This document shows, one piece after another, positions 11,886-23,723 of a stretch of 64,000 nt of DNA. Origin of the DNA: Temnothorax longispinosus. Its lineage: Eukaryota; Arthropoda; Insecta; Hymenoptera; Formicidae. The stretch is taken from assembly GCF_030848805.1 (NCBI RefSeq), contig NC_092363.1:10049386-10113385 (forward strand), written 5' to 3'. The notes under the pieces are model-generated. The model did not search any database. It had not been told where the DNA came from and saw nothing but the letters and a program-made list of their open reading frames with translations. Within the stretch, counting starts at the first letter, position 1. Each line of letters starts with the position of its first letter. The position numbers were made by a program, and so were the translations under genes.

Positions 11886-14386
11886 TTATTTTTTATATAT
11901 ATATTTCCTATTCTCGTACAAAAAAACTAAAATATTTACATTTTCCGGGGCTAAACAGTTACGTTTTCGTGATACAATATTGCCCGCTGAGGAAAATGCT
12001 CTTTCCGAACTCGCGGATGTTGCAGGTATTGCTAAATATTTCCTCGCCAATTCGGCGAGTGTCGGATATTTATTAACTCTTGCCTTCCACCATTCGAGGG
12101 GTGAGTCATTATAATCAATGGTTATCTCCATTTGATAATGGTCAAGTTGCTTTCGCCAGTCAGTTTGTGTACTTGAAGTACTCTTTTTAAAAATAAAATC
12201 CAATGCACTTCCAACCACACGTGTAGTTCTTTCCTCCGGTATATCGGTTGAAGCTAGCGTCTGTAAAAAGTGAAATATTCATTTTATTCAGTCTATTTCT
12301 TTATAGTAACTCTACTTTTCGTTATCTTACTCATTGCAAACATAATGTACGTATAAAACAATATATATATATATTACCTGTAATTCTTTCTTGATAAAGT
12401 CTTTTATCTTTATTCTCTCCGTTTCGAATTGTTCGGCTGTTAAGTCTTTGTAGCGAGGATCGAGGAAGCTTGCAATTTGACGCACGCTGACTTTCTCGTT
12501 TGATTGTAATTCCATATCAAAGCGCCTAATCAGTGATTGACGTAATATATTTGTTTGAATGTCGAAATATAGTCGTCGTCCAAAACGTCCTCTATCAGAT
12601 GATTATCTATGATTTCTCGTATTACCGGACGAACCAAAGATATTGTGACTTCGGATGAAGAGCAAAATACGGTGGTTGCACATTGGAGAGGTTTCAGAAG
12701 CGTCACCAGTTTTTCTATAGTCAACCATTCAATTGCAGTGATTTCTAAGTTTTGAGCCTGCCTCGGTTTTGTTATAGATGTATCATTTAATACCGCCAAA
12801 ATAGGAGTTCTATTTTTTTGTAAACGTTCACACATATAATAAGTGGAATCCCATCTTGTAGGACAGCTTTGAATTAATGTCTCTTGCGGCAGATTGAATT
12901 TTATTTGAGTTTTGTGTACCTCTTGCATTGCTAATGTAGAATGTTTGAAATGTCCAACAATTTTCCGTGCTTTCTGTATAACATATGCTATATTTTCTAA
13001 TTGTAATGCATCATTCACAGCTAGTTGTAGGGTATGAGCCGCACAGTTAACATGTTCATTTATATTTTGAAGATTTTCTGCAGCGTTTATCATATTGGAT
13101 GCATTGTCGTGTACTATGGCAAAAATTTGTTCTTCTAAATTCCAATCGAAGAATATCATTTCTAGTCCTAAAGCTATATTCTCAGCTGTATGTAGTTCCT
13201 CTAATCCTATTGTACATAAGTGTGACTACTTAATTCCCATTTTTCTTTATCTATATAATGTGCCGTACAGGATAAGAAAGAATCTTGTGAGAGAGATGTC
13301 CAAATATCCGTGGTGCATGATATATTGGCGCCTTGATGTTGCATCTTGTGCTGCAGGAATGTTTTTATTTCATCATAATTTAACTGCAATCGCGATAGAA
13401 TTGTTCTTGCTGCAGGTACCATATATCCAGGGACTATAGTAGCCATAAAATTTCGGAATCCTTTGCTTTCAACAAATAAAAGTGGCAATTGATTTGTAAT
13501 AATTAGACAAGTTAGCGATTTAGATATATCTTCTTGACGATCTGCGCTGCATACTGCATTATCTCTCTTATATTTTTTCTTACGCCGTGGCTGTCTTATG
13601 TCATCTATATTATACACACACGTATATACATTTATATACAATACAAATAACACATTGCATTCATGCATTATTTTTTAAATATTATTTTAAATACAATAAT
13701 ATTTTAAAAAGCTTACTTTATCTTACCTGTATTTGAATAATTTGAAGATAACGAAGGATCATCTATATTTATAGACGGGGAAGAATCTGTATTTGAAGAG
13801 TCAGAGGATTTTTCCAGATCATTTCTGTGTATGAAACGTTATATAAATTAGCTTCTAATTATTTATACAAGATTAAAAACAATATAAAATATAGAACATG
13901 TAAATATATATAAAATTTAATGATACTCTATGATTAATAATACAATCGAATAACGAAATAAATTATCAGCCACATTTTATCAAACAATTTCTTTTCTATA
14001 CACATATATATATTGGTGTGTGTGTGTGGGTGTGTGTGTGTGTGTGTGTTTAAAATCACATGTAAGAATTTAATATGTATCGAAGCGTGATTATATTAGG
14101 CCGTTAAATAAATAATCACGCTTCGATATATATTAAATTCTTACATGCAATTTTCAAATAAATATTAACAGTTACCTATTATAGTCTCGCTATGATCCTG
14201 CAGTTGTTCGCTACGATTTGTCGGATCATTCTTATTCCTTATCATACAATGTATAGCCTTTAAATGTTTATTTAACGAACTCGTCGATCCTGAATATTCG
14301 AAGGAAGCATCGCAAATGTTGCAGAAGGCAGATTTTTTGTCCTTCGACGTTTTGCAGTGTTTCCACACCCAACTTCTTTTAGGCAT
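11886..14386 (-). pseudogene. hAT transposase (BED-finger type), degenerate, three or more exons
   Basis: On the minus strand, the start codon at 14386 opens a BED zinc finger (CNICDASFEYSG...LNKHLKAIH, about 14325-14245) followed by a splice donor near 14176. A small serine-rich exon lies at about 13827-13732. The transposase core contains DIWTS (about 13300) and a dimerisation-type C-terminus with SSERAFSSAGNIVSRKRNCL (about 12040-11960). Introns are inferred near 12240-12330 and 12330-12380. Frame breaks occur near 13215 and at about 12530, where a 2-bp repeat expansion is absent from the neighbouring copy. The element is close to full length but inactive. The domain order matches ZBED-like hAT transposases. 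I could not fix its terminal inverted repeats. Confidence 0.85.
14059..14147. mobile_element. Short hairpin MITE inside the hAT intron, 89 bp
   Basis: CATGTAAGAATTTAATATG is mirrored by CATATTAAATTCTTACATG-like sequence at the other end, with arms of about 36 bases (GTATCGAAGCGTGATTAT inside). It lies in the first intron of the hAT gene, next to a GT microsatellite at 14022-14049. Confidence 0.6.
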
Positions 14387-14721
14387 TATCTTCTAATTAA
14401 ATAATGAGCACACAAATGATACACAAGCTTCGTATTCGTAGAAACGCTTTCCTTAGATGTTCGAGCTCTCGAGAGTAACTCCTACCGATGTCAGTACAAT
14501 AACGGTACAATACCGATATTGGGCGATGTATGAAAACAGACAGAAATATGAACTTCTTACTAAGAACTCTATTTACAATAACAATAATAATCTATATCCT
14601 CTGTCAGAGTTTGTTTTTATATATATTTTTTTTCAAACATATGTTTGAACATCTAAGGAAAGCGTTTCTACGAATACGAAGCTTGTGTATCATTTGTGTG
14701 CTCATTATTTAATTAGAAGAT
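14387..14721. repeat. Inverted leader sequences between two head-to-head hAT copies
   Basis: The sequence just upstream of the left hAT start codon (14387-14459, with ACACAAGCTTCGTATTCG) recurs as its reverse complement directly upstream of the right copy (about 14647-14721). Between them is about 185 bases of unique spacer. The two hAT copies therefore diverge from a shared palindromic leader. The open frames at 14457-14648 and 14530-14712 fall in this leader and spacer and are not called. Confidence 0.65.
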
Positions 14722-16013
14722 AATGCCTAAAAGAAGTTGGGTGTGGAAACACTGTAAAACGTCGGAGGACAAAAAACTTATTATATGTGTGAACGTTTAC
14801 AAAAAAATAGAACTCCTATTTTGGCGGTATTAAATGATACATCTATAACAAAACCGAGGCAGGCTCAAAACTTAGAAATCACTGCAATTGAATGGTTGAC
14901 TATAGAAAAACTGGTGACGCTTCTGAAACCTCTCCAATGTGCAACCACTGTATTTTGCTCTTCATCCGAAGTCACAATATTTTTGGTTTGTCCGGTAATA
15001 CGAGGAATCATAGATAATCATCTGATAGAAGACGTTTTGGACGACGACTATATTTCGACATTCAAACAAATATTACGTCAATCACTGATTAGGCGCTTTG
15101 ATATGGAATTACAATCAAACGAGAAAGTCAGCGTGCGTCAAATTGCAAGCTTCCTTGATCCTCGCTACAAAGACTTAAGGTGATTGGGCCATGTACCATA
15201 TGAGTCAATATAAGGTCTAAATTTGATTTTAAGAAAAACCATTTTTATGGATATATTCTAGACACTTGTATAATTACTGATTTTATAATGTAACTTTTCA
15301 TTCGATTACGTATCAATTTATCTACTGATAAATGTAAACAGTTCAAGATTTGACTTCAGTTGACATCCGTACAAGAGAAATGTCGCGACATTGCATCTCT
15401 TCGCTGTAGGCAGCTATCATACCAGTACCATGTGTTTGAGTGAGGTTATGTATTGTGTTTATGTTAAAAAATAATGGAAGGTAACAAACAATTTCGATAA
15501 CGGGAGATTTGCTTGTAAAAGAATAGTGCTGTGGAAAGAAAACACCACACGGCGCGGCGTTGCCACATGTTCACGTCGCGTACAGCTGATCGAAAGGCCG
15601 ACAAGAAACGCGACGATTCATCAACTTTTGATTGAATTTTTGGCTTTATTACACGTCAACGTCGTTTTGTCTTATACTTAACAAGTGCTAGAAGAATCAA
15701 ATAATGTTATTTTCAGTTTTTTGAACTTGTTTCTTTACAGACAATGAGTGAAATTCTCGAAAATTGTATGTTTCCGGTACAATTTCCCATAAAACCTATG
15801 TTAAAAATGCCAACTTTGAGATTTAATATCTCAAAAACTAGACGTCAGATCTTCTCAAAATTGCAAATTTAAGCGTATTTAGGTTTTTTTATAACATATA
15901 TTTAATTCGGATTTTTTTCTTTGACATGCTCTGATGGCCCAATCACCTTAACAGCCGAACAATTCGAAACGGAGAGAATAAAGATAAAAGACTTTATCAA
16001 GAAATAATTACAG
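14722..16013 (+). pseudogene. Second hAT copy, internally deleted and interrupted by a MITE
   Basis: It opens with the same first 17 or so codons as the left copy (MPKRSWVWKHCKTS), then jumps at about 14775 straight to the middle of the transposase (YYMCERLQKNRTPILAVL). About 1.5 kb, covering the rest of the BED finger, the introns and DIWTS, is deleted. The frame continues to 15178 (SFLDPRYKDL), is interrupted by the TTAA-flanked MITE, and resumes at 15952 (AEQFETERIKIKDF). It runs to about 16013, where a TA microsatellite begins. At about 15066 it preserves the reading frame that the left copy has lost. Confidence 0.85.
15179..15947. mobile_element. piggyBac-type MITE, 769 bp, inside hAT copy 2
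   Basis: The ends are GGTGATTGGGCCAT and ATGGCCCAATCACC, flanked by TTAA at 15175-15178 and 15948-15951. The homologous site in the left hAT copy is uninterrupted (GACTTAACAGCC), so the empty site, the borders and the target duplication are all directly confirmed. There is no coding capacity. Confidence 0.85.
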
Positions 16014-16014
16014 G

Positions 16015-16016
<2 letters not shown>

Positions 16017-16094
<78 letters not shown>
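16017..16094. repeat. (TA)n microsatellite
   Basis: About 39 uninterrupted TA units lie between the end of hAT copy 2 and the I-type retrotransposon. Confidence 0.95.
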
Positions 16095-16098
<4 letters not shown>

Positions 16099-16168
16099 TA
16101 TTTATTTATTGTAAATGTATTATGAAAATTCCACGGATTCTTAGATTACAATATAATACGTATGCGCT

Positions 16169-18988
16169 ATGCGCTACTATTGCTCTCTCGCTCTCACAGA
16201 ACATTCCTCGATTGCAGCGACCTCATACTTTTCGGCTTCGCCAAGCGAACCATCCCCACCATACGAGTTGAGAGACCTGTATGTAAGACCGTGCTCCTTG
16301 TTTACTGACAAAATGAAAAGAGCGGTGAATATAGCGTCAGGCAGGAAAGAAACTTTCGAAAAATCCACTAATCCAGAAATAAAACAAGGAAAATCGATTA
16401 AAAAACAAGTAAGATGGTGGGATTCAGAATGTACAAAAGCTTTAGAAACGCGAAAAAAGAAATTGAAAATATATAAGAAACTTCAGACTTTACATTCATT
16501 TATAAATTACAAAAAACATGTAGCTTTGACAAGAAAAGTACTTAGGAAAAAAAGAGAGAAAATTAAAAAAATTTTTGTAATAGTATTAATAGATTTACCA
16601 GTATATCTTACGTTTGGAATACGATGAGAACTTTTAAGAAAGCTAGAAGTAGAATAAACTGGAATAAGTGGCAGATAGGCGATAGAGAAGGGGTCATAAG
16701 AGAAGAGATAGATAAATTGTCAGCATTTGGAGTATCTTGGAAGGCAGTAGAGGATGATACATATGAAAGAAAAGGAACAGAATTAGACTCGTTATTTTCT
16801 GAGGCAGAATTGTGCAGGGCAATCGGAATGATTAAAAAAGACTCAGGATTATAAAATGATAAAGAATTTACCAAAAAACGCCATGCAATACTTACTAAGA
16901 TTATTTAACGATATCTGGTTAGGATTAGGCTTTCCACACGAGTGGAGAGAATATCAAGTCTTATTCATCGATAAGGTAAATAAAAATAAAGTTAGGCCGA
17001 TATCATTATCGTCATGTATGGGCAAACTAATGGAGAGACTAGTTAACGAAAGACTTATATGGTGGGCGGAGAAAGAGAAAAAATTACATCCCATGCAAAA
17101 TGGTTTTCAAAGAGGCAGATCGTGTATTGAAAACCTGGTGAAGATTACCTCGGACATCAAGACAGCTTTACTCAGTGAGGAATATGTATTAGCGGCATTC
17201 CTTGATGTAGCATCAGCGTACGACAACGTAGTTTTTCATATTTTAAAGGCCAAGCTGAGAAAGATGGACTGTCCTGGCAGGATCTTCAAGTTTATCAACA
17301 CCTGGTTGGATGAAAGAGAAGTCAAGTACATCATAAATAATAGAGAAACTCTGAAAAGAATATCGAGGTGTGGTCTACCTCAAGGAGCAGTCTTAAGCTC
17401 CATTCTGTATGCTTTGAATACTAACGATATCACCGTGGATGTGGATGAAGATGTAATGGAATTAGAATTCGCCGATGATATCGTGGTGTATAGGATGGGT
17501 CTCGATAGGAAGCTAAACAGGATGAAGATCGAAGAAGCTGTTAACATTATAGCAAGCAATCTTGAGTTAATTGGATTATACTTGGAGCCCAGAAAAACAA
17601 CCCTGGTGGAATTCTCGAAAAGTGGCTTTGTAGACGATACTTCCATTATAGTAAAAGGCACGGTAATCCCAAATATAGAAGAATCCAGATTCCTCGGAGT
17701 TCGTATGGATAATCAGCTAAAATTTGTAAGCCACATTCAAGACGTAAGAGCCAAAATAGAAAAAGCCAATTCGATTTTAAAATATTTAAACAGTGTCACC
17801 AGGGGAGCGGATTGCACCACAGCACTTATATGCTATATAAAAGTTTAGTAAGGTCGGTCTCAGACTACGGATGTTTCGTGTATGCCCCTACTAGTAGCTC
17901 CTTATTAAGATTAAACCTTGAAAGAGGTCAGTTCTTGGGATTAAGAACCGCGATGGGCTTTAGGAATAGCACACCAACAAACGTGTTAGTAGCAGAGGCC
18001 AAAGTGGATTTATTAAGTGAAAGAGCCATGATGTTAGCCAAGAATTTCTGGTCTAAGATTATAAAATATAGCAATCCAGATATTAAAAGGAGTATAAGTA
18101 ACCTGAGCAACAAAGAAATGATGCATAAATTACGATATCCGCAGAAAAAGAAACGTTTAATCTCAGTAGCGTGGGGATAGAGTCAATTTATTAGCGAAAG
18201 ACATAGGTCAACCAACGAGTAATTTCGAAATATGGGATATGAAGTACGAAGATCTCACGGAAGATATAACAATAGAGCTGGAAATAGGACGGTCTCACAG
18301 TGCTAAAAGGAAAGAAAAGGAGAGAAGAAACCTGGAAGATATGAGGTATAGGAAAGAAGATCTGGATTTCATTGAAGAATTCTGCGATGTACACAAGTTG
18401 GACAACCCTTTGGTCATCTATACGGATGGCTCAAGATCAGAAGATTTGGTTTCGATAGGAGCCAGCGTGGTTTTTGAAGAGAATGATCAGGCTTTTTATG
18501 TTAGTCTCCCGAAGATGTGCTCGTCATTTTCAGCGGAAGCCTTCGCAATAGCTACTGCGTTAAAAAAATTGGAAAAGGATCAAGAACAAGGAGAAAGAAA
18601 TAACAAGCATATATTAATTTTGTCATATTGTCAGAGCGTATTAAAAGCCATAAAAAACAATAGGCTAGATGTATATAAAAGTAGTTATATATTAAACATC
18701 AGAAGACGACACTTCAGGTTAAAAACTAAGTTCGGTTGGACAATTATTTACGGTTGGATTCCAGCCCATAGAGGATATACAGGAAACGAGATTGCTGATA
18801 GATTAGCAAAAGTAGGTGCGTCAGAAGTTGCGGAGACAAACATTCCTGTTCCAATAACGGATTTAAGAAGCATATTTAAGGAAGAAGCCTGGAATAACAC
18901 GCAGGATAAACTAGTTAGCGAAAGTCTATATAAAGGCAAGGATTATTTCCGAAATTTCTATGACAAAAATAAAAAGCAGCCTTGGTTT
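16169..18988 (+). pseudogene. I-type non-LTR retrotransposon, 5' part: RT and RNase H
   Basis: The endonuclease is missing and the 5' end is truncated. From about 16400 the post-endonuclease linker is seen (VRWWDSECTKAL). The reverse transcriptase follows with RPISLSSCMGKLMERLV, a GFQRGRS motif, FLDVASAYDNV, GLPQGAVLS and the catalytic FADD at 17468-17479. An RNase H domain starts near 18415: IYTDGS, FSAEAFAIATAL, then ILSYCQS where the usual catalytic aspartate is replaced by tyrosine, and WIPAHRGYTGNEIADRLAK. Stops or frame changes near 16625, 16853, 17847 and 18180 kill the gene. RNase H after the RT and a C-terminal CCHC motif point to the I group. An LTR-type insertion splits it at 18988; the rest is at 20425-20890. 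Confidence 0.85.
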
Positions 18989-20420
18989 TGTCACGTTCTG
19001 ACTGTCGTTGTTCGTCCGTTTTTTTGGTCAATGCATTTAAGCAATTTACCAAGGATTTGGACAAGTCGTGTGAAGGATATTATTATTATATTTATTATTT
19101 GGGACCGAAAAAATATCTGAGTTTATACGTTTGGTAACGAGGATCAGTTTTATCTATTTGATTATAATTAGGATAATCAACGTCGAAATCGACAGGAATA
19201 GGTTTAAATGGAGGTGCGTTTTCTAGTTGTTGCAATTGTTGGAGGAAGGGGAGAGGATCTTGATTAGAAATGACTGCTTGTTTGATCTGGAATCTGATTC
19301 GTTTAATTCGAACGCGCCTACCTCCTTTCTTCGTCATTCAGCCGCGTTCACAAAAATGAATTTTAAGCTCGCCACACTCTTCGGCAGCGCACTAAAACCA
19401 ATCCGCCACACCCTCTGCTCGCCACACTCTTTGTCAGCGCTCAGATCGTCAGCGTAAAGGTCAAATTCATTTTCGGGAATTTATATATCGAGATTATTGT
19501 CTTTTCTGGAAACCAACCCCGAAATCGCCACGCTTTCGGCAGCAAAAGTACTGGATCGCCACACACTTCGTCAGCGCCCCAGCACAGATCGCCACGCTTT
19601 GTCAGCGGAAACTGCGAGTCGGAATGCCAGAAGTGATAGTGATTATTACGACTCTCAAGAATCAACCCCGTAATCGCCACGCTTTCGGCAGCGAAAGTAC
19701 CGGATCGCCACACTCTTCGTCAGCGCCCCAACACAGATCGCCACGCTTTGTCAGCGACTACCGCGAGTCGAATCTTAGAAGTGATCGATTATTGATTAAG
19801 AATACGAGATAAGATTCCAGATTTTCAAACTTGTTCCTTTTCAAACTTATCTTACCTTTATTCTAAAAATCTCAGTACAAATCGTGCGTGAAGCGCGGTC
19901 TTATAAGGTACAAGAGTACAGGGACTAAGTCCCAAGATCGAGCGCGAATGCTCGGATTTATAAGTACAGTCGAATATAGGATTTAGGAATGGCTGAGCAA
20001 TTGAAGTGCTAGAGCTGAAGGAATGGCTAAGCAATTGGAATGCTAGAGCCGAAGGAATGGCTAAGCAATTGGAATGTTAGAGCCGGAGTATGTGTAAGGA
20101 GCCGAAGCTTGGAACTTTCTGCCCCTTCGCGGCGTTTTTCCGCCCTATTTATACCCGAAAAAGACCGGAATCTCCCGCGCGAGATTCCCGCCTTTTTCTA
20201 CGCGTCTTAAGGGGGGAGGTATTCTAGAAGCTTCTAGAACATTCTAGAAGCGTAGTTTTGGGCCCATTTGGCCCCCAGCCCTTCAACGGATTCCGATAAG
20301 ATAATCTAAACATTTACGTTGACTCGACCGTCTCCTCGGAATTCCGAGCTAACGTGCCTCGTCTAAGCGTTCAAAAGTGCATCGTCGAAATTTTAATATA
20401 TAAAATTTCAGTACGTAACA
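18989..20420 (-). mobile_element. LTR-type insertion, 1.43 kb, in the I element RNase H region
   Basis: The insertion runs from TGTCACGTTCTG to ACGTAACA and is flanked by GTTT at 18985-18988 and 20421-20424. Deleting it with one GTTT rejoins the I-element frame (QPWF then KKLER), so the borders are certain. On the minus strand it reads TGTTACG, then a TATA box (TATAAATAGG, about 20155-20146), then AATAAA near 19860, as in a Gypsy-type LTR. Downstream lie two copies of a 151-bp repeat (19512-19810), about three copies of a 33-bp repeat (19988-20090), and an 80-codon open frame (19337-19095, MTKKGGRRVRIKRIR) of unknown function. It is either a long solo LTR or an internally deleted element; I cannot decide which. 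Confidence 0.65.
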
Positions 20421-20424
20421 GTTT

Positions 20425-20890
20425 AAAAAAATTAGAGCGGAGAGATATTTTTATTCTTTCATCAATCGTATAAGAGCGAACCATTACAACTTGAATGAGT
20501 CTCTGGCAAAAAGGGCTACATAGATATATTTAGATGCAACTGCGGATATGAAAGGGAATTAAGACATAAATGGCAACACATAAAACACGTGATATGGCAG
20601 TGTAGTAGGTACGATATGGAAAGGGAAGTGATGAACGAGGAATTGGTGAAACGCGACATCTATGGAGCAGAGGACATAGTGGAACTAATTAAGAGGGAAG
20701 ACTGGTTTAAAATCGGAGTAATTTCATTAAACGGATTGGAAGAATTATATAACGAGATTTGCAAAACAGGATCACATAGACAGAAGAAAATACAGATTCA
20801 TACTAAATTACGCTATATAGCCCAAAGGTGGGGCTGAAGGCGTTTATAACTTCAACCGGAGTTAATAACCTCAAAAAAAAAAAATTGTTT
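20425..20890 (+). pseudogene. I-type retrotransposon, 3' part: C-terminal zinc knuckle and tail
   Basis: Continuing after the LTR insertion, the I-element protein shows RANHYNLNESL near 20475-20505. It then shows a C-terminal CCHC-like motif (CNCGYERELRHKWQHIKHVIWQC, about 20537-20605). The frame ends at the stop at 20835, after RYIAQRWG. A frame change near 20510 breaks it. A short 3' UTR ends in a run of A at about 20874-20884, consistent with the retrotransposon 3' end. Confidence 0.8.
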
Positions 20891-20906
20891 GGGTACAAGA
20901 CACCTT

Positions 20907-21282
20907 ATTTCCTCAACTGAGGAAAGCAAATGAAAAAACCTAAGAAATCTCGTCTTGCCGTTAAGTGTTGTGTTAAAATTTCCTCAACTGAGGAAAGCAA
21001 ATGAAAAAACCTAAAAAATCGTCTTGCGTTGAGTGTTGTGTTAAGAAGTCGACTAATAATACAGGCCAATATAATTCATTCTTCGTGCATTTAAATATAT
21101 TAGTGTAGATATATCCGAGAAGCGGTCTATCGATCATTATTATTATAACCTATTTTGACGATAAGAAATCGTCTTGCCGTTGAGTGTTGTTAAGAAGTCG
21201 ACTGATATATAGACCAATATAATTCATTCTTTGTGCATTGAGATATATTAGTGTGGATATATCCGAGAAGCGGTCTATCGAG
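20907..21282. repeat. Interleaved tandem repeats (71-bp and about 149-bp periods)
   Basis: TTTCCTCAACTGAGGAAAGC occurs at 20908 and 20979. A longer block, from AAGAAGTCGACT to GAAGCGGTCTATCG, occurs at about 21044-21132 and 21192-21281. GTCTTGCCGTTRAGTGTTGT precedes several units. No gene is seen here. The small minus-strand frame at 21150-21422 lies partly in this repeat. Confidence 0.65.
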
Positions 21283-21469
21283 AGAAGATAATTTCTTAAC
21301 GGTGTGTCTTTGATGATGATATTTCTTATTCCAATGGCACTAGCAGAACCCGATTTGCCACAAGTTCTGAATCCTCTGAAATCTATACAGAAATTAAAAT
21401 GATTAGACTCGTGAAAGGTCAAAACAAAAAGGAAACGGCTAATGCGAGTTAAGCGCGGGACGTGGTGCG

Positions 21470-23569
21470 CAATAAAAATAAATAATTTAAAACAATGTTA
21501 GTTTAACGAACGTTTCGGCTCTACATCGAGCCATCTTCAGCGTTTATTAAGAAGATCTTTGCAAACCTCGGGGCAAGAAGCTCCCTTCCCAAGGAGTTGT
21601 CAAGAGCGAGCTGGGAAGCACACCTCTGTGGACATAACCACTGTAAAAAACGCATTAATTTAAAGCGAAAACATGGTAAAACCGGGGGAGTGAACTCACC
21701 TCAAGATTTGCAGAAGTCAAAAATACAGAAAATCGTAATAATGGTAGTATCGTAGTTACATTAAGGTACACATCTTGTATAGATCGAGAAAAACCGTGGT
21801 CGAAACGCATCGAATGTTACAAAATGAACGTGTAGCCATCGCATGTGTGGCGGTTGAAACAGAAGTGAGAACGTGGCGAACAAGTGTGTAGGTCGGAACC
21901 GTTGTTACGAATTAGTGTGGAGAGAGGGCAAACCAGAAATTAAATATTGTTTATGATGGGTAGATACTCGTGATGTAAAAACTTGGTGTCTGATTGGAGG
22001 TTCAGACCGTGGCGCTGTTGTTGAATATGTAGGACCTCCGAGATGAGACGCTTATAATAAAATCTCTCGCAGTCCAAAATCTCGACGTTGTTTCAATTAA
22101 AATCATGGCCTTCGTGAATTCTGTGATTGGTGATCACGGAATGCGCAGAACTGTTTCTGTTGATGTGACTGCGATGCTCCGATATTCTGGTCTTTAACTG
22201 TCTGCCAGTCTGCCCTACGTAAGAAGCATCGCAGTCACGACACGAAATCTTATAAACTACATTGCTCTTGGCGAACTTCGGTAAAGTATCCTTCTGAACT
22301 TTGATCAGTTTGTTTAGTTTATTGACACTGTAATAAGCTAAATGAGTGTCTGAACCTCTAAAAACATCTTTAAATTTAACGGAAATGGACGGAAAGAAAG
22401 GAACCGTAAACCATTTCCTATCGTCATCAGTATCGTCAAGATTTTGCTTTTTTGTTTTCTTAAAAAAGAGATTTTTAAGACACGTTCGTGGATGGTGTTA
22501 AAAATAAGATCCAGAGGGTAATCATTGTTCAGAAGGATATTAACAATAAGTCCAAGATTTTTTTCGTGGAACTTCGGATGCGAAAGTAAAAAGGCTCGGT
22601 CAATAAGTCCTATGATGGTGCCACGCTTTTGAGAAGGGGGGTGACAAGAAAAATAATTCAGATATCTGCCAGAAATGGTTGGTTTATGATACCAATCAAA
22701 TTCAATAATACCATTATTGTTGATAATGGTGGTATCTAAAAAATGAAGTTTCCTGTCACCGACCTCTATGGTAATTGTAACCGTGGATGGAAAGAATTAA
22801 AAGTTTGTAGAACAAAATCAGCCATATCACAAGGTATGGCCATCGCAATATCGTCCACGTATCTGAAGAAAAATGGTATCTTGAATTTAAGAATTCCTAT
22901 TGCCCTCGTCTCCATGTCCCGTAAGACTAAATCCGCGAATCAGGAGACAGTGGAGAACCCATGGGAGATCCGAAATTCTGTTTGTATACATTATTGTTGA
23001 ATCTAAAATAAGTAGAGTCGAGAATAAGTCGTACCGCGAGGATGAATTCGTCTCTGGAAATATCGCACTTCTCCGCGATATGCTCCCACCTGTTACAATG
23101 CTGTCTATAGCAAGATCGGTAGGAACATTGGTAAAGAGACAACATCCAGAGAGATCAAAATGTAATCATCTTCTAGACGTAAACTATTTAAGTTATTAAC
23201 CAATTAAAAACTGTCTTTAATATGGCTATTAGCTTTAGGGATGCTGGTAGAAATTATATTATGTAAAAACCTAGCTAAATTATGTAGAGGTCCATCAATG
23301 GACGAAACTATCTTAAAGGGTGATTTTGTTTGTGAATTTTCGGAAGTCCATAGGCTCTCGGAAGAACTCCGTCACTGCAATAAAGGAACTTATAAGTAGC
23401 GGGCGAAATAAATTTTCGATTCTTCCATCTAGTAAGCAATGCTCTCACATTCCGTGTAAGGGAAAGGATAGGGTCCTTTTTGATCCTGGTATATGTGTTA
23501 ACATCTGACAGTAATAGCTCCATCTTATTTTTATAGTCGTATGAATTCATAGCTACTGTTACAGTGCCA

Positions 23570-23570
<1 letters not shown>
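21470..23570 (-). pseudogene. Penelope-like retroelement (RT plus GIY-YIG endonuclease), 5'-truncated
   Basis: Minus-strand translation gives Penelope-type reverse transcriptase: ELLLSDVNTYTRIKKDP and PRAYGLPKIHKQNHPLR (about 23520-23310), FGSPMGSPLSP (about 22960), and FRYVDDIAMA with its YVDD at 22861-22850. A GIY-YIG endonuclease follows: YKISCRDCDASYVGQTGR (about 22265-22210) and downstream ISEHR. Several frame breaks and stops are present. The 5' end stops abruptly against a 28S rDNA fragment at 23570. Near the 3' end (about 21550-21500, minus strand) is CTGAAGA, a stem GGCTC/GAGCC, then GAAAC, resembling a hammerhead ribozyme core. The related element at 56170-57628 aligns by motif. Confidence 0.85.
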
Positions 23571-23600
<30 letters not shown>

Positions 23601-23665
23601 TCCCGCTAATTTTTCCAAGCCCGTTCCCTTGGCAGTGGTTTCGCTAGATAGTAGATAGAGACAGT

Positions 23666-23706
<41 letters not shown>

Positions 23707-23723
23707 AACGAGGCATTTTGCTA
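23571..23723 (-). pseudogene. 28S rRNA gene fragment, 3' side of the R2 target
   Basis: On the minus strand, TAGCAAAATGCCTCG followed by GTGACGCGCATGAATGG, TTAACGAGATTCCCACTG, CTATCTAGCGAAACC and GCCAAGGGAACGGGCTTGG is the conserved 28S rRNA sequence immediately downstream of the R2 insertion site. It runs to TCTAGTCTGGCACTGT. Differences from the universally conserved sequence (for example TAGCAAAA for TAGCCAAA, and TTATC for TCATC) show it is not a functional gene. It is cut short by the Penelope-like element. Confidence 0.92.
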
